Positions 7,101 through 13,302 of a DNA stretch of 13,302 bases are shown in pieces. The stretch comes from CAZOOA01 sp964581355 (GTDB lineage: Bacteria; Bacillota; Dethiobacteria; DTU022; UBA8154). Positions within the stretch are counted from its first letter, which is position 1, and each line of letters opens with the position of its first letter. The notes beneath the pieces are model-generated. The model saw nothing but the letters and a program-made list of their open reading frames with translations, did no database searches and was not told the DNA's origin. The stretch covers positions 1-13,302 of the forward strand of contig CAZOOA010000074.1 in NCBI GenBank assembly GCA_964581355.1, given 5' to 3'. The position numbers and the translations under genes are program-made.

Positions 7101-8589
7101 GGAACTGCGGGACCTGGAAAGGAAAGCGCAGGGTTACGCAGAGATCTTAAAACGCCTGGAGCAGGAACTGCAAGAGATGGGCGCCGAAGAAATCCGGCAC
7201 AGGATAGATTATGTGGATGGCCGCCTGCGCGAAATTCCCGAAAAGATTTCAGATTTCAAAGAGCAAAAAGGCAAAAACGAGCAAAACCTGGAACACCTGC
7301 GAGGGGAACGGGCCAGGGTGGAAAACAGCACCCGGGCGCACCGGGAGCTGGCGGAAGGCTGGCAGGAAGTCTTTGCCGCGGAACTGGGCCTGGAGCTGGT
7401 TACAGGCAAGGAAGAACTATTCCAGGCGATGGCAGACATGCCGTTGGACGGACAGGCGCGGAAAATCAAAAAACATTTTTCCGCCCTCCTGGAGCAGACG
7501 GACCGGGAAAAAATCAATGATTCCCTGCGCAAGACCTATTTCCAGGAACAGGGGCTGCTGGTGGAATATCGCCCCCGGATGGAAGCGATGCCGGAGACCG
7601 CTATGATCGGGGAGTTGCCCGGCGATGGGCACGAGGACGAGTCTTTAACCTATAAAGTGCAGGACCTGCTGAACACCTCCCGGCGGATGATGCTTGTGCT
7701 GGAATACGACGGCAAAGGGGTCAGCCCCTATACCGTCCTGGAACGCCTGCGCAAGGATATCGAGCTGCAAAGACAGGTTTTAAGTGACAAGGACAGGGAA
7801 CTCTACGAGGAAATCATCATGCACAGCGTGGGGCGCATTATCCGCGGGCGCATTTCCCGGGCGGAACAATGGGTCAAGCAGATCGATCAACTGATGTCGG
7901 AGCGTAATACATCCAGCGGCCTTACCTTTTCCTTGAACTGGCGCCCCCGGGCGGCGGAATGGGAGCAGGAACTGGATACCCGGGAACTGGTCGAACTTTT
8001 GCGCAGGGACCCCCGCATCCTCAAAGAGCAGGATTTTAACCGCATCATCGGTCATTTCCGCTCCAAGATCGAGCGGGCCCGCGAGGCGCTGGCTGAACGG
8101 GGACACGGCGACACTTTCCACCAGCTCGTGAGGGAGATGCTTGATTACCGGCAGTGGTTTTCCTTTACCCTCTATTACCGGCGGGAAGGACGTCCCAAAA
8201 AAGAGCTTACCAATCATGTTTTCAATACCTTCAGCGGCGGGGAAAAAGCCATGGCCATGTATATCCCGCTTTTTTCCGCCGCCTATTCCCGCTACCTGGA
8301 TGCGGGAACGGATGCCCCGTATATTATCTCGCTGGACGAGGCCTTTGCCGGGGTGGACGAGCAGAACATCCGCGACATGTTCGACCTGCTGGAAAAACTG
8401 GGCTTTAACTACCTGATCAATTCCCAGTACCTGTGGGGGGACTACGATACAGTCCCGGCCCTTTCCATCTGCGAACTCATCCGTCCACAGGAGGCGCCTT
8501 TTGTCTCCGTGGCCCGGTATCTCTGGAACGGGCGCACCCGTAGGGTAATTCACTCTGTTGAGGAATTCCAGGAAGCCCTGGCACGCTAA
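4123..8589 (+). CDS. jetC: Wadjet type II SMC-like ATPase JetC (TIGR02680)
   Basis: JetC is the ATP-driven motor of Wadjet. Residues below are counted from the GTG at 4120; ATG 4123, one codon later, is the likelier start, better spaced from AGAGGTGA. An unusual N-terminal tail (1-56) with Gln-Glu-x repeats precedes the head motif YRAGIFNFWYYDEEEF. Walker A is GANSSGKS at 89-96. A long Glu/Gln/Lys-rich coiled coil runs roughly 290-650, the hinge roughly 660-845, and a second coiled coil follows. The C-terminal head carries the ABC signature SGGEK at 1372-1376 and Walker B IISLDE at 1402-1407, with D-loop AGVDE after it. All ATPase motifs are intact. The hinge holds a low-complexity insertion at about 752-806. 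Family knowledge says the heads dimerise on ATP and the complex extrudes DNA loops. Confidence 0.95.
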   Translation: MVDNQQQQLHAAPAVTGQQAQRTRKAQKDQESQETQETQEAQEVQEAQAAGADQEKNPWQLYRAGIFNFWYYDEEEFFFADGKLLLRGANSSGKSVTMQSLIPVLLDGRKSPDRLDPFGSRSRKMEDYLLGEAELVDREERTGYLYLEYKRRHTEQYLTTGMGLRARRHGSLDFWGFVLKDNRRIGTDLQLYKTEYNAEGAKEKIPLTRPELENRIGEGGRVVRTQADYMDLVNRHIFGFSSQEAYEELIKLLIQLRSPKLSKDFRPTVIYDILNESLPPISGEELRPLSDIIESMDQTGQQIEQLEQDKKSVERICRQYSTYNCYVLAEKASKLLHSLQDLKKWEKKGAELVEEETVLCGEIEKLKQTLLELKSEESSLQEEQSILSRHKVFEFEKEKIEKERLLQETKNLAGQKDRSLSQKSAKEQQLREQIRTLQEQQARSEEEVSSHTEDLAGFAEQGRFAAHEQAAAEFWRRFREEYHFDPWRKEAGAYRDRLEKLLKAMEETARLRERYQDADRELGEARRELDEERVKEKEWYNLFLEERDKLLEAVHRWRENNRVLHLETGETQALSRYCSLLYEEVSLEKLREPLQQAYLRHQERLGEKRTDISHRLEQKKMELEEKAKELESWRRVKDPEPQRHLNTLAARAALDQEKVPYLPFFAAVEFNREVPAHLRERLESVLAQMGLLDALVVPQRSPKRVYRHDRVIHPAPCYFVSTLADYLYPTPVEGVAVEAEDIDVVLRSILVEEGQEAQEGQGERKKARASETKGAAQQGNNARMTGAKGGEADEKETAANPAISKDGVYRISLLHGHAPDGERSRFIGREARRMYREREMARLQGELDTLHEERQSIQEELQVLKETLARLQEEFGTFPSGENVHEAFNNYREVQHKIGVLQQNVEQKDNQVKLMLEKLQQSRSRLRSLAEDLPFGDDEKENCRQALAEMQFYLDKLQKLEILHNRFCHTGKLVEQQQQELQGTQSDIDGLSQELRDLERKAQGYAEILKRLEQELQEMGAEEIRHRIDYVDGRLREIPEKISDFKEQKGKNEQNLEHLRGERARVENSTRAHRELAEGWQEVFAAELGLELVTGKEELFQAMADMPLDGQARKIKKHFSALLEQTDREKINDSLRKTYFQEQGLLVEYRPRMEAMPETAMIGELPGDGHEDESLTYKVQDLLNTSRRMMLVLEYDGKGVSPYTVLERLRKDIELQRQVLSDKDRELYEEIIMHSVGRIIRGRISRAEQWVKQIDQLMSERNTSSGLTFSLNWRPRAAEWEQELDTRELVELLRRDPRILKEQDFNRIIGHFRSKIERAREALAERGHGDTFHQLVREMLDYRQWFSFTLYYRREGRPKKELTNHVFNTFSGGEKAMAMYIPLFSAAYSRYLDAGTDAPYIISLDEAFAGVDEQNIRDMFDLLEKLGFNYLINSQYLWGDYDTVPALSICELIRPQEAPFVSVARYLWNGRTRRVIHSVEEFQEALAR
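4201..4263 (+). repeat. Seven 9-bp tandem repeats at the start of jetC
   Basis: Seven consecutive 9-bp units of the form CAAGARNNN lie in frame at 4201-4263: CAAAAAGAC, CAAGAATCC, CAAGAGACC twice, CAAGAGGCG, CAAGAGGTC and CAAGAAGCC. They encode Gln-Lys/Glu-x triplets, residues 28-48 of JetC. The two identical copies in the middle suggest recent slippage. Because units are multiples of three, copy number can change without breaking the frame. Confidence 0.85.
6376..6411 (+). repeat. Second 9-bp repeat tract, in the JetC hinge insertion
   Basis: Four 9-bp units (GAAGAAGGG, CAAGAAGCG, CAAGAAGGG, CAAGGGGAG) encode EEG-QEA-QEG-QGE, residues 753-764. They match the unit found at 4201-4263. They open a hydrophilic low-complexity stretch running to about residue 806, after which the conserved hinge pattern resumes (DGVYRISLLHGHAPDGE). 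Confidence 0.75.
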
Positions 8590-8689
8590 CCTGCCGGGTG
8601 GACGGAACTTGCCGCAGGGGCGATTCCCCTGGCAGGCACAGCCCCCACCTGCCGGATGAATAGTTGTTTAAACTGGAGAGTGAGGCCTT
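8590..8689 (+). other. 100-base spacer between jetC and jetD with imperfect inverted repeats
   Basis: This gap holds CAGGGG...CCCCTG (6-bp stem with a short loop) nested inside imperfectly matching CCGGGTGG and CCACCTGCCGG arms. There is no T tract after the stem, so it is not a classical terminator. It could lower or protect downstream mRNA, tuning the nuclease gene separately from jetABC. The jetD ribosome binding site follows, with GGAGAG at 8675-8680. Confidence 0.45.
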
Positions 8690-10063
8690 GTGGATGAAGA
8701 AAAGCAGCAGGTGATCAATGAAGCCCTGGATTATTTCCGGCAAAGCCCGGCCCTGGAGCGGCTGCTGGACCTGTTCAGGGAGAAGTATTATTCCCTGGGC
8801 AGGATTGGGGGCAGGGTCCGGCTGGAAAGCTTAAAAGATGAAGACAGGGAAAGCCTGGGCGGTCTGCTGGGCCGTGAAATTGGTCAGGAAAATGAGGTCA
8901 GCGTCTCGGCAAAGGAAATGGAAAAGGCCTTAAACCAAACCCGCTTTGCTTCCATCTCATTGCAGGATTTGGTTTTCGCTTTTGCCGGAGGTTCGGTTTT
9001 ATCGAGCCGGGAAGAAAAAGCACGCTACGAGGCGGAAAAAGAGCTTTTTTTCACGGAACTGGCCCGGGGCTGCGATTTCACTGCAGGGCGAAAATGGCTG
9101 GAACATATCCGCCAAAAAGGCGCCGGCAGCCGAAGCATCCACCAGGCTTATGACAAAGACAGGGATAACTTGCGCCGGCAGTTGCTCCAGGTTTTACAGG
9201 CACTGCAGGAAGTTCCCTGTGCATACGAGCGGCTGCCGGTGTTTGCCGCCCGTATCACCGGCGATCCCCACGGGTTTGACCTGGACACAGAAAGGGGAAA
9301 ACTTTTGCTTGCAGCGCTGCAGTTCCTGGCCTGGGGTCGTGCGGAGAAGGCGGAGAAGGCATACGCCGGGGATCTTTCTTATGCGGAAAAAGGCGAACTA
9401 TTAGCCGATTTTGGTATTATCAGGGACGATATTTTAAACTTTGTTCCCTGTACGGGGCTGCTGGCTTATGAAAAAGAAAGCAAGACTCCTTTGCTTACCT
9501 GGGAACATGCCTGTGCGGAGCATTTGGTTTTCAATGTGCCCTTAAGGGAGCTAACCCGGCTAAGTGCGGTGGAACCTTTTCTGCAGGCAGCAATGCCCCC
9601 GGGGGGAAAAGTTGTTTTTGTGGTGGAAAACGCCGGGGTTTTTTCTGCGATTCTTGACCGGTTTGTCGGCCGGCCCCACCCGCCTTTGGTCTGCACCCAC
9701 GGCCGGTTTAACCTGGCCTCCCTGATGCTGCTGGACCTGCTGGCCCAGGGGGGATGCCGGATTTTTTATTCCGGGGATTACGACCCCGAGGGTTTGCAGA
9801 TGGCCCAACAGTTGCTCCAACGGTTTGACGGCTCTGTGCTCCCCTGGCGGTATACTCCGGGCGATTACCGGAAAAGCCTGCCGCGTAAACCATTAAAGCC
9901 CGCCGCATTGCAGAAACTGAACAGTATAGCCGAGGCAAGCCTTCTGCCCGTCAAAGAGGCAATTTTGGCCGAGGGCCAGGCAGGCTACCAGGAACATATC
10001 ATTTCCGCCCTGGTGGAGGACATCGAAGGTTCCATCGACTGGGCCTGGTCAAGGCGGGTTTAA
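8690..10063 (+). CDS. jetD: Wadjet type II nuclease JetD (TIGR02679, DUF3323/DUF2399 Toprim)
   Basis: JetD is the topoisomerase VI-like nuclease that cleaves DNA handed over by JetABC. The 457-residue protein starts at GTG 8690 behind GGAGAGTGAGG. Its N-terminal part has the TIGR02679 patterns SLGRIGGRVRLESL (about residues 32-45) and RITGDPHGFDLDTERGKLLL in the middle. The C-terminal DUF2399 is a Toprim fold: the acidic Glu is E313 in VFVVENAG, and the metal-binding DxD is D363 and D365 in SGDYDPEGLQMA. All three expected acidic residues are present, so an active nuclease is expected. It is separated from jetC by 100 bases with a potential hairpin but is on the same strand and completes the jetABCD set. 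The protein is cytoplasmic. Confidence 0.93.
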   Translation: MDEEKQQVINEALDYFRQSPALERLLDLFREKYYSLGRIGGRVRLESLKDEDRESLGGLLGREIGQENEVSVSAKEMEKALNQTRFASISLQDLVFAFAGGSVLSSREEKARYEAEKELFFTELARGCDFTAGRKWLEHIRQKGAGSRSIHQAYDKDRDNLRRQLLQVLQALQEVPCAYERLPVFAARITGDPHGFDLDTERGKLLLAALQFLAWGRAEKAEKAYAGDLSYAEKGELLADFGIIRDDILNFVPCTGLLAYEKESKTPLLTWEHACAEHLVFNVPLRELTRLSAVEPFLQAAMPPGGKVVFVVENAGVFSAILDRFVGRPHPPLVCTHGRFNLASLMLLDLLAQGGCRIFYSGDYDPEGLQMAQQLLQRFDGSVLPWRYTPGDYRKSLPRKPLKPAALQKLNSIAEASLLPVKEAILAEGQAGYQEHIISALVEDIEGSIDWAWSRRV

Positions 10064-10339
10064 AACAGCCCCCGGTCGAATGCGCCATCTCCCCGGTTAG
10101 GGGCGGGGTGTTGAATACCAGAACTTCGGACGCAAGCAAGGTTTTTCATCCCCTGTTGTGGTTCGATAGAGCCGTGGCGGTTAGTATGCTTGCAGCTACC
10201 AGCAATTGCGAAAGAAGCAAGATAATCAGCAAGCGGAAAAAGGTTTTCGCAAGTCATTCGTAGAAAAAGAAAGATCATTGGACAAACAAGTGTATTCAAA
10301 CCACGTTCTGGAAAAGACTGAAAAAGGCAGGTGGAAACA
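10064..10339. other. Intergenic gap between jetD and the SEC-C gene
   Basis: This 276-base stretch contains no supported gene. Near its start is a GC-rich part with a CCCC/GGGG stem (10091-10103) but no T tract after it, so no terminator is called. An AT-rich hairpin lies at 10233-10250 (GAAAA/TTTTC stem). No convincing promoter was found. The minus strand stays open across much of it with a stop at the jetD end, but no start or family supports a gene there. Whether the SEC-C gene is co-transcribed with jetABCD is therefore open. Confidence 0.45.
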
Positions 10340-11782
10340 ATGAGTGATTTGTTGAAGGTGCAGCGCAATGACTCCTGCCCTTGCGGCAGCGGCAAAAAAT
10401 ACAAAAAGTGCTGCCTGCAGCAGGTGGAAGAACTGGAAAAACGGTGGCAAAAGGAAGGCTATTTTTGGTTTACCCCGGAATTCAGGCAGGCCCTGGCGAT
10501 GGTTTGCGGGTTAGCTCAGCAGCAGAAGGAAGAAGGAAACGATCAGGAAGATGTTTATTACCAGCTGAAAGAAGGGCTGGATGAACTGGGTGAAAAGTTT
10601 TTCGAAAAACAGTCGGAGATCAAGGCAGTCGATGAATATATTTCGCACTTGATGAAAGTCTTTAACGACCTGCTGACCAAGAACCCTTTCTACCAGGAAA
10701 TGCGCCTGAGTTTACAGCAGGGGATGGAGGTCCTGAGGCCTGCCAATAAAGCCATGCTGGACGCAGGAACAGGCGAAGGGGACGAGCAGGAAAAAGAAAA
10801 AATGCAAGCAGCGCTGCAGGAAGCCATTCGGACCTGGCTGGTCGAGCAAATAGATCAACAAGCAAACGACTGGTTTGTCTTGAGTTTGATGAAGGGTTTG
10901 CAGAGGCCGTCATACAGCCTGGACGAAAGGTCTGCACAGCTCTTAGCCCTTTATTTGGCCCTGCAGAAGAAGCCGGAAGAAAACGATTTCTGGGATATCC
11001 TGGTCAGAGTGGTCCTGCAGGAGACATACCAGGTCATAGAGCAGCTGGATAAGGCCGGCTTGTGGAAGCAGGGCTTGCAAAAAGCGGAGCAAGCAGATCA
11101 GTCCGCTCAAGAGAAGATGGATGAGTTGATGAAACAAAACCCCACCTATCGTTTAGAGATTATTAGGAAAATCAATGAAACAGCGAAATCTGCCCAGGAC
11201 CTGATTGCCAGGGGCCGGTTGAGGCTTCATCTTGCTCCCTATGCGGTCCTGGGGGGTCTGCTGGCAGTACGGGAGGTGTTGGCAGGTCAGGATATTCAGG
11301 CGGGCGAGCCGGGCAAAGAGGGCACTTTCACCCAGAGGCTGGCCGACAAGGTTCAATCATTCATTCAAACCCTCCAGGAAAATGAACTGATGGAGATGGT
11401 GACCAAAAACTGGGTGGAGGATTACGATCTCTTTATCGCTACCATGCGGCAGTACCTGGAACAATGGCTGCACGAAGAAGGCCGGGAAATGTCGCAGCAA
11501 GAACGCGATCAGGTCAGGCATTGCCGGGAAATCTTGGGAAGTGGTCATGAAGGCCGGCTCTCGTTTTTCTGCTACATCGTTGCCCTGGTTTCATTTCTTG
11601 AAACAATAGACGGTGTCCTGGAAGTGGATAACTCCCGGCTGGAAAAAGAAACAGGCATGCCGGCCGTAGAGTTTTTAACCAGTGCTGGCCTGGAGCAGTA
11701 TGCAAAGTCTTTGGAAAATGAAGAAAAACCCGATGCCGCCCGGCATGTGCGAAGCTTTCAAGAGCGGGTGGGACAAAAGTAA
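10340..11782 (+). CDS. SEC-C motif protein of unknown function
   Basis: This 480-residue protein opens with a SEC-C zinc-binding motif: CPCGSGKKYKKCC at residues 13-25, with C13, C15, C24 and C25 as ligands. This is the motif found at the C-terminus of SecA and in many otherwise unrelated proteins. The rest looks almost wholly alpha-helical and rich in Glu, Gln, Lys and Leu. It has two more hydrophobic stretches, about 297-315 and 409-428, neither long enough to call a membrane span with confidence. No further domain is recognised. ATG 10340 is chosen over GTG 10331 because AGGTGG at 10329-10334 is its ribosome binding site. It follows jetD on the same strand after 276 bases and ends at a strong terminator, so it could be a Wadjet-linked accessory or an independent gene. 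Confidence 0.85.
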   Translation: MSDLLKVQRNDSCPCGSGKKYKKCCLQQVEELEKRWQKEGYFWFTPEFRQALAMVCGLAQQQKEEGNDQEDVYYQLKEGLDELGEKFFEKQSEIKAVDEYISHLMKVFNDLLTKNPFYQEMRLSLQQGMEVLRPANKAMLDAGTGEGDEQEKEKMQAALQEAIRTWLVEQIDQQANDWFVLSLMKGLQRPSYSLDERSAQLLALYLALQKKPEENDFWDILVRVVLQETYQVIEQLDKAGLWKQGLQKAEQADQSAQEKMDELMKQNPTYRLEIIRKINETAKSAQDLIARGRLRLHLAPYAVLGGLLAVREVLAGQDIQAGEPGKEGTFTQRLADKVQSFIQTLQENELMEMVTKNWVEDYDLFIATMRQYLEQWLHEEGREMSQQERDQVRHCREILGSGHEGRLSFFCYIVALVSFLETIDGVLEVDNSRLEKETGMPAVEFLTSAGLEQYAKSLENEEKPDAARHVRSFQERVGQK

Positions 11783-11868
11783 GTTGAAACTTCGGGCATT
11801 TCTTTGGCTGTTCATGAAATCAACTTGAAAATCAATGAAATAACGATCAGGCCAGTGCAGGAAAAAGG

Positions 11869-11898
11869 AAAACCTGGAGGTAAACCTCCAGGTTTTTT
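11869..11898. terminator. Strong intrinsic terminator, probably bidirectional
   Basis: AACCTGGAGG (11871-11880), loop TAAA and CCTCCAGGTT (11885-11894) form a perfect 10-bp stem, extendable by A-T pairs, ending in six Ts at 11893-11898. On the minus strand the same stem is followed by TTTTCCTTTTT. It lies between the converging SEC-C and deacetylase genes and probably ends both transcripts. Confidence 0.92.
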
Positions 11899-12028
11899 GT
11901 GTCCTGTGAAACCAAGGTCTTATCGCAGACAAAATGAAGCATAGATCAGGTAGGCAGAGCCCTGTTGCCCCTGCTTGCTTGCAGCAGAAGGGTCAACCCG
12001 AAAGGTGTACCCCACCATACTATCGCTT

Positions 12029-13030
12029 TCAGCGGTACGGGGGGATCTCCAGCAGTTCGTCCACCGTAACAAAGGTGTAGCCCTGGCTGCGCAGGGCTTC
12101 GATCAATTCCGGCAGCGCTTTTACTGTTGCGCCCCGGCATTCGCCGCCCCCGGCGGAATGGAGTAAGATGATTGCTCCAGGTCGCACATCGGCAAGAGTA
12201 TTGACCAGGATGGAATCCACTTCCCGGTCTCTCCAGTCTACCGAATCCACCGACCAGTTGATAATATAGTAGTCCAAACCGATTAACCTGTCCAGTGCTT
12301 CCATATCCACCGCCCCATAGGGTGGGCGCATCAGGCGGGGGCGAAGCCCCGTGGTTTCTTCGATGGCTTCACGGGTCCTGATCATCTGCAGGGCCAGGGT
12401 TGGCCTGGCCAGCTGGCGCAGGTCCGGGTGTGACCAGGTATGACTGCCGATAACATGTCCTTCGGCAGCGATCTGTCGTGTCACCCGGGGATACTTGTCC
12501 ACTTCGCTCCCGATTAAAAAGAACGTGGCCGGAACATGGTATTCTTTTAATATATCCAGGACCTGGGGAGTGTAGGTGCTGTCCGGCCCGTCGTCGAAAG
12601 TCAAGGCAACCTTGGCCTGTTGAGAAGGACCCGTTAAAAAGAAGCGATCACTAAATATTCGTCTCAGCTCGGAGATGCTAAGCTGTGGAGGCTCTGGGGA
12701 AGGTTTTGGTTCTTGTGCTGCGGGAGGTTCTCCTGCTGGTGTTTCAGGGATTTCAGGTTGCTCAGGCTCTTCATCTATTTCAGGTTCCGGCTCGGGGACA
12801 ATGATAGGCTGGCCGGGGAAAATGCGGTCCGGATAGCGCAAATAACCGTTTCGTTTCATCAGCTCCTGGAGGGTGATTTCGTGTTTCTGTGCGATAAGAG
12901 ACAGGTTTTCGCCCGGCGCCGCCCGGTGTATTTGATTCGCGTTCCCCGGTAAGGTAAAGATTAAGATCAGTAAAACAATTGCGGTAGAGGCCAACATTTT
13001 CAACGCTTTATTATTTTTGTAGTCTTTCAT
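12029..13030 (-). CDS. LysM-polysaccharide deacetylase (CE4/NodB), cell-wall acting
   Basis: This is a predicted secreted or membrane-anchored peptidoglycan or chitooligosaccharide deacetylase of 333 residues. A hydrophobic signal or anchor segment (about 13-30) is followed by a LysM wall-binding domain (about 35-79), a Pro/Glu-rich linker (80-116) and a NodB domain (about 139-325). CE4 motifs are intact: TFDDGP with D146 and D147, SHTWSH with metal ligands H197 and H201, RPPYG at 235-239, DSVDW near 262-266, and LLH with H291. ATG 13030 has AAAAGGAG ten bases upstream. The family (PgdA/PdaA-like) removes N-acetyl groups from wall amino sugars, in lysozyme resistance or spore cortex formation. 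The gene converges on the Wadjet side and is probably unrelated to it. The exact substrate cannot be told from sequence. Confidence 0.93.
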   Translation of the reverse strand: MKDYKNNKALKMLASTAIVLLILIFTLPGNANQIHRAAPGENLSLIAQKHEITLQELMKRNGYLRYPDRIFPGQPIIVPEPEPEIDEEPEQPEIPETPAGEPPAAQEPKPSPEPPQLSISELRRIFSDRFFLTGPSQQAKVALTFDDGPDSTYTPQVLDILKEYHVPATFFLIGSEVDKYPRVTRQIAAEGHVIGSHTWSHPDLRQLARPTLALQMIRTREAIEETTGLRPRLMRPPYGAVDMEALDRLIGLDYYIINWSVDSVDWRDREVDSILVNTLADVRPGAIILLHSAGGGECRGATVKALPELIEALRSQGYTFVTVDELLEIPPYR

Positions 13031-13299
13031 GGTTTTAAAACTCCTTTTTATGCTTCTTGTTTCAAATTATTTCTTTCTTTATGATCATATGGCAAAGCCT
13101 GTCCGAATTCTACCGGTAGTTGTTGGCATTCCAGCCAGGAACAGTCGGAAACAGAATGTGTTAAATTTTAACAACAATGTAATTCCACGTATTCCCATGT
13201 AGCTTTTTGGAAATACAAGAGGAATTTTATACTTAAATGGCGAATTGATTCCTATATTTGAATATTTTTGTTGAAAAATTTTAAAGGAGGGAATTATTA
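13031..13299. promoter_or_regulatory. Divergent intergenic region with palindrome and promoter candidates
   Basis: This 269-base A+T-rich gap lies between the minus-strand deacetylase and the plus-strand gene starting at 13300. TGTTAAATTTTAACA at 13159-13173 is a palindrome with one central base and could be a shared operator. For the plus gene, TATACT at 13228-13233 is a -10 candidate with only a weak -35 upstream. For the minus gene, CATATGAT (complement of 13089-13096 approximately) resembles a sporulation-type -10, but no matching -35 was found. Confidence 0.4.
13283..13291 (+). promoter_or_regulatory. Strong Shine-Dalgarno of the next gene
   Basis: AAAGGAGGG at 13283-13291 is a near-perfect anti-16S match, ending eight bases before the ATG at 13300. 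It indicates that a well-translated gene starts at the very end of the window. Confidence 0.85.
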
Positions 13300-13302
13300 A
13301 TG
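13300..13302 (+). CDS. Start codon of a gene running off the window
   Basis: Only the ATG is visible, behind an excellent ribosome binding site and an A+T-rich upstream region with a TATACT promoter candidate. The product cannot be judged. It is divergent from the deacetylase gene. Confidence 0.75.

Noticed and set aside
7780..8553. 257-codon minus-strand frame opposite the jetC C-terminal head
   Set aside because: It overlaps the conserved signature and Walker B region of JetC and shows no family pattern of its own.
10091..10146. GC stem followed some 40 bases later by TTTTT as a jetD terminator
   Set aside because: The T run is too far from the stem to act as an intrinsic terminator.
10064..10200. 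Cyclic-di-GMP or other riboswitch suggested by GGACGCAAGC near 10129
   Set aside because: Only a short stretch resembles part of the aptamer; the remaining conserved blocks are missing.
13159..13173. Rex operator
   Set aside because: The half-sites are close to TTGTTAA and TTAACAA, but the spacer is three bases instead of four, and the regulated gene is not visible.

Overview
The window looks like chromosomal DNA from a spore-former-type, low-to-mid G+C Firmicute, perhaps a thermophilic or acetogenic clostridial relative. This is inferred from strong AGGAG-type ribosome binding sites, a LysM plus NodB cell-wall deacetylase of the kind common in Bacillota, an intrinsic terminator with a T tract, and frequent GTG starts. 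No rRNA, tRNA, CRISPR array or intact transposase gene was seen.

The core (1250-10063) is a complete four-gene Wadjet defence operon of type II: jetA (TIGR02677/DUF2397, kleisin-like), jetB (TIGR02678/DUF2398, KITE-like), jetC (TIGR02680, SMC-like ATPase with Walker A, ABC signature and Walker B) and jetD (TIGR02679/DUF2399, Toprim nuclease with an intact Glu and DxD). By analogy with characterised Wadjet systems, JetABC forms an ATP-driven DNA loop-extruding SMC complex and JetD cuts small circular DNA such as plasmids. All four genes look intact and share one strand.

The operon carries several unusual repeat features. A 171-bp period of G-rich DNA separates jetA from jetB and is bounded by 11-bp direct repeats; collapsing it would restore a compact junction. 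A 9-bp tandem repeat encodes a Gln-Glu-x tail at the N-terminus of JetC. A second tract of the same 9-bp type begins a low-complexity insertion inside the JetC hinge domain.

Left of the operon (1-1249) is more A+T-rich DNA. It holds the possible tail of a cut-off gene, an extended -10 promoter candidate, an 18-bp perfect palindrome, a DUF6557-like gene (284-886) with an antitoxin-like C-terminal stretch, and a possible 51-codon ORF (1080-1235) whose stop codon overlaps the jetA ribosome binding site.

Right of the operon, on the same strand, is a 480-residue protein with an N-terminal SEC-C zinc motif and no other recognised domain. It ends at a strong terminator (11869-11898) that probably also serves the convergent gene. 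That gene is a membrane-anchored or secreted LysM-polysaccharide deacetylase (12029-13030, minus strand). The window ends exactly on the ATG of a further plus-strand gene with a strong Shine-Dalgarno. The two flanking unknowns (DUF6557-like and SEC-C) could be Wadjet accessories or unrelated neighbours; the sequence alone does not decide.
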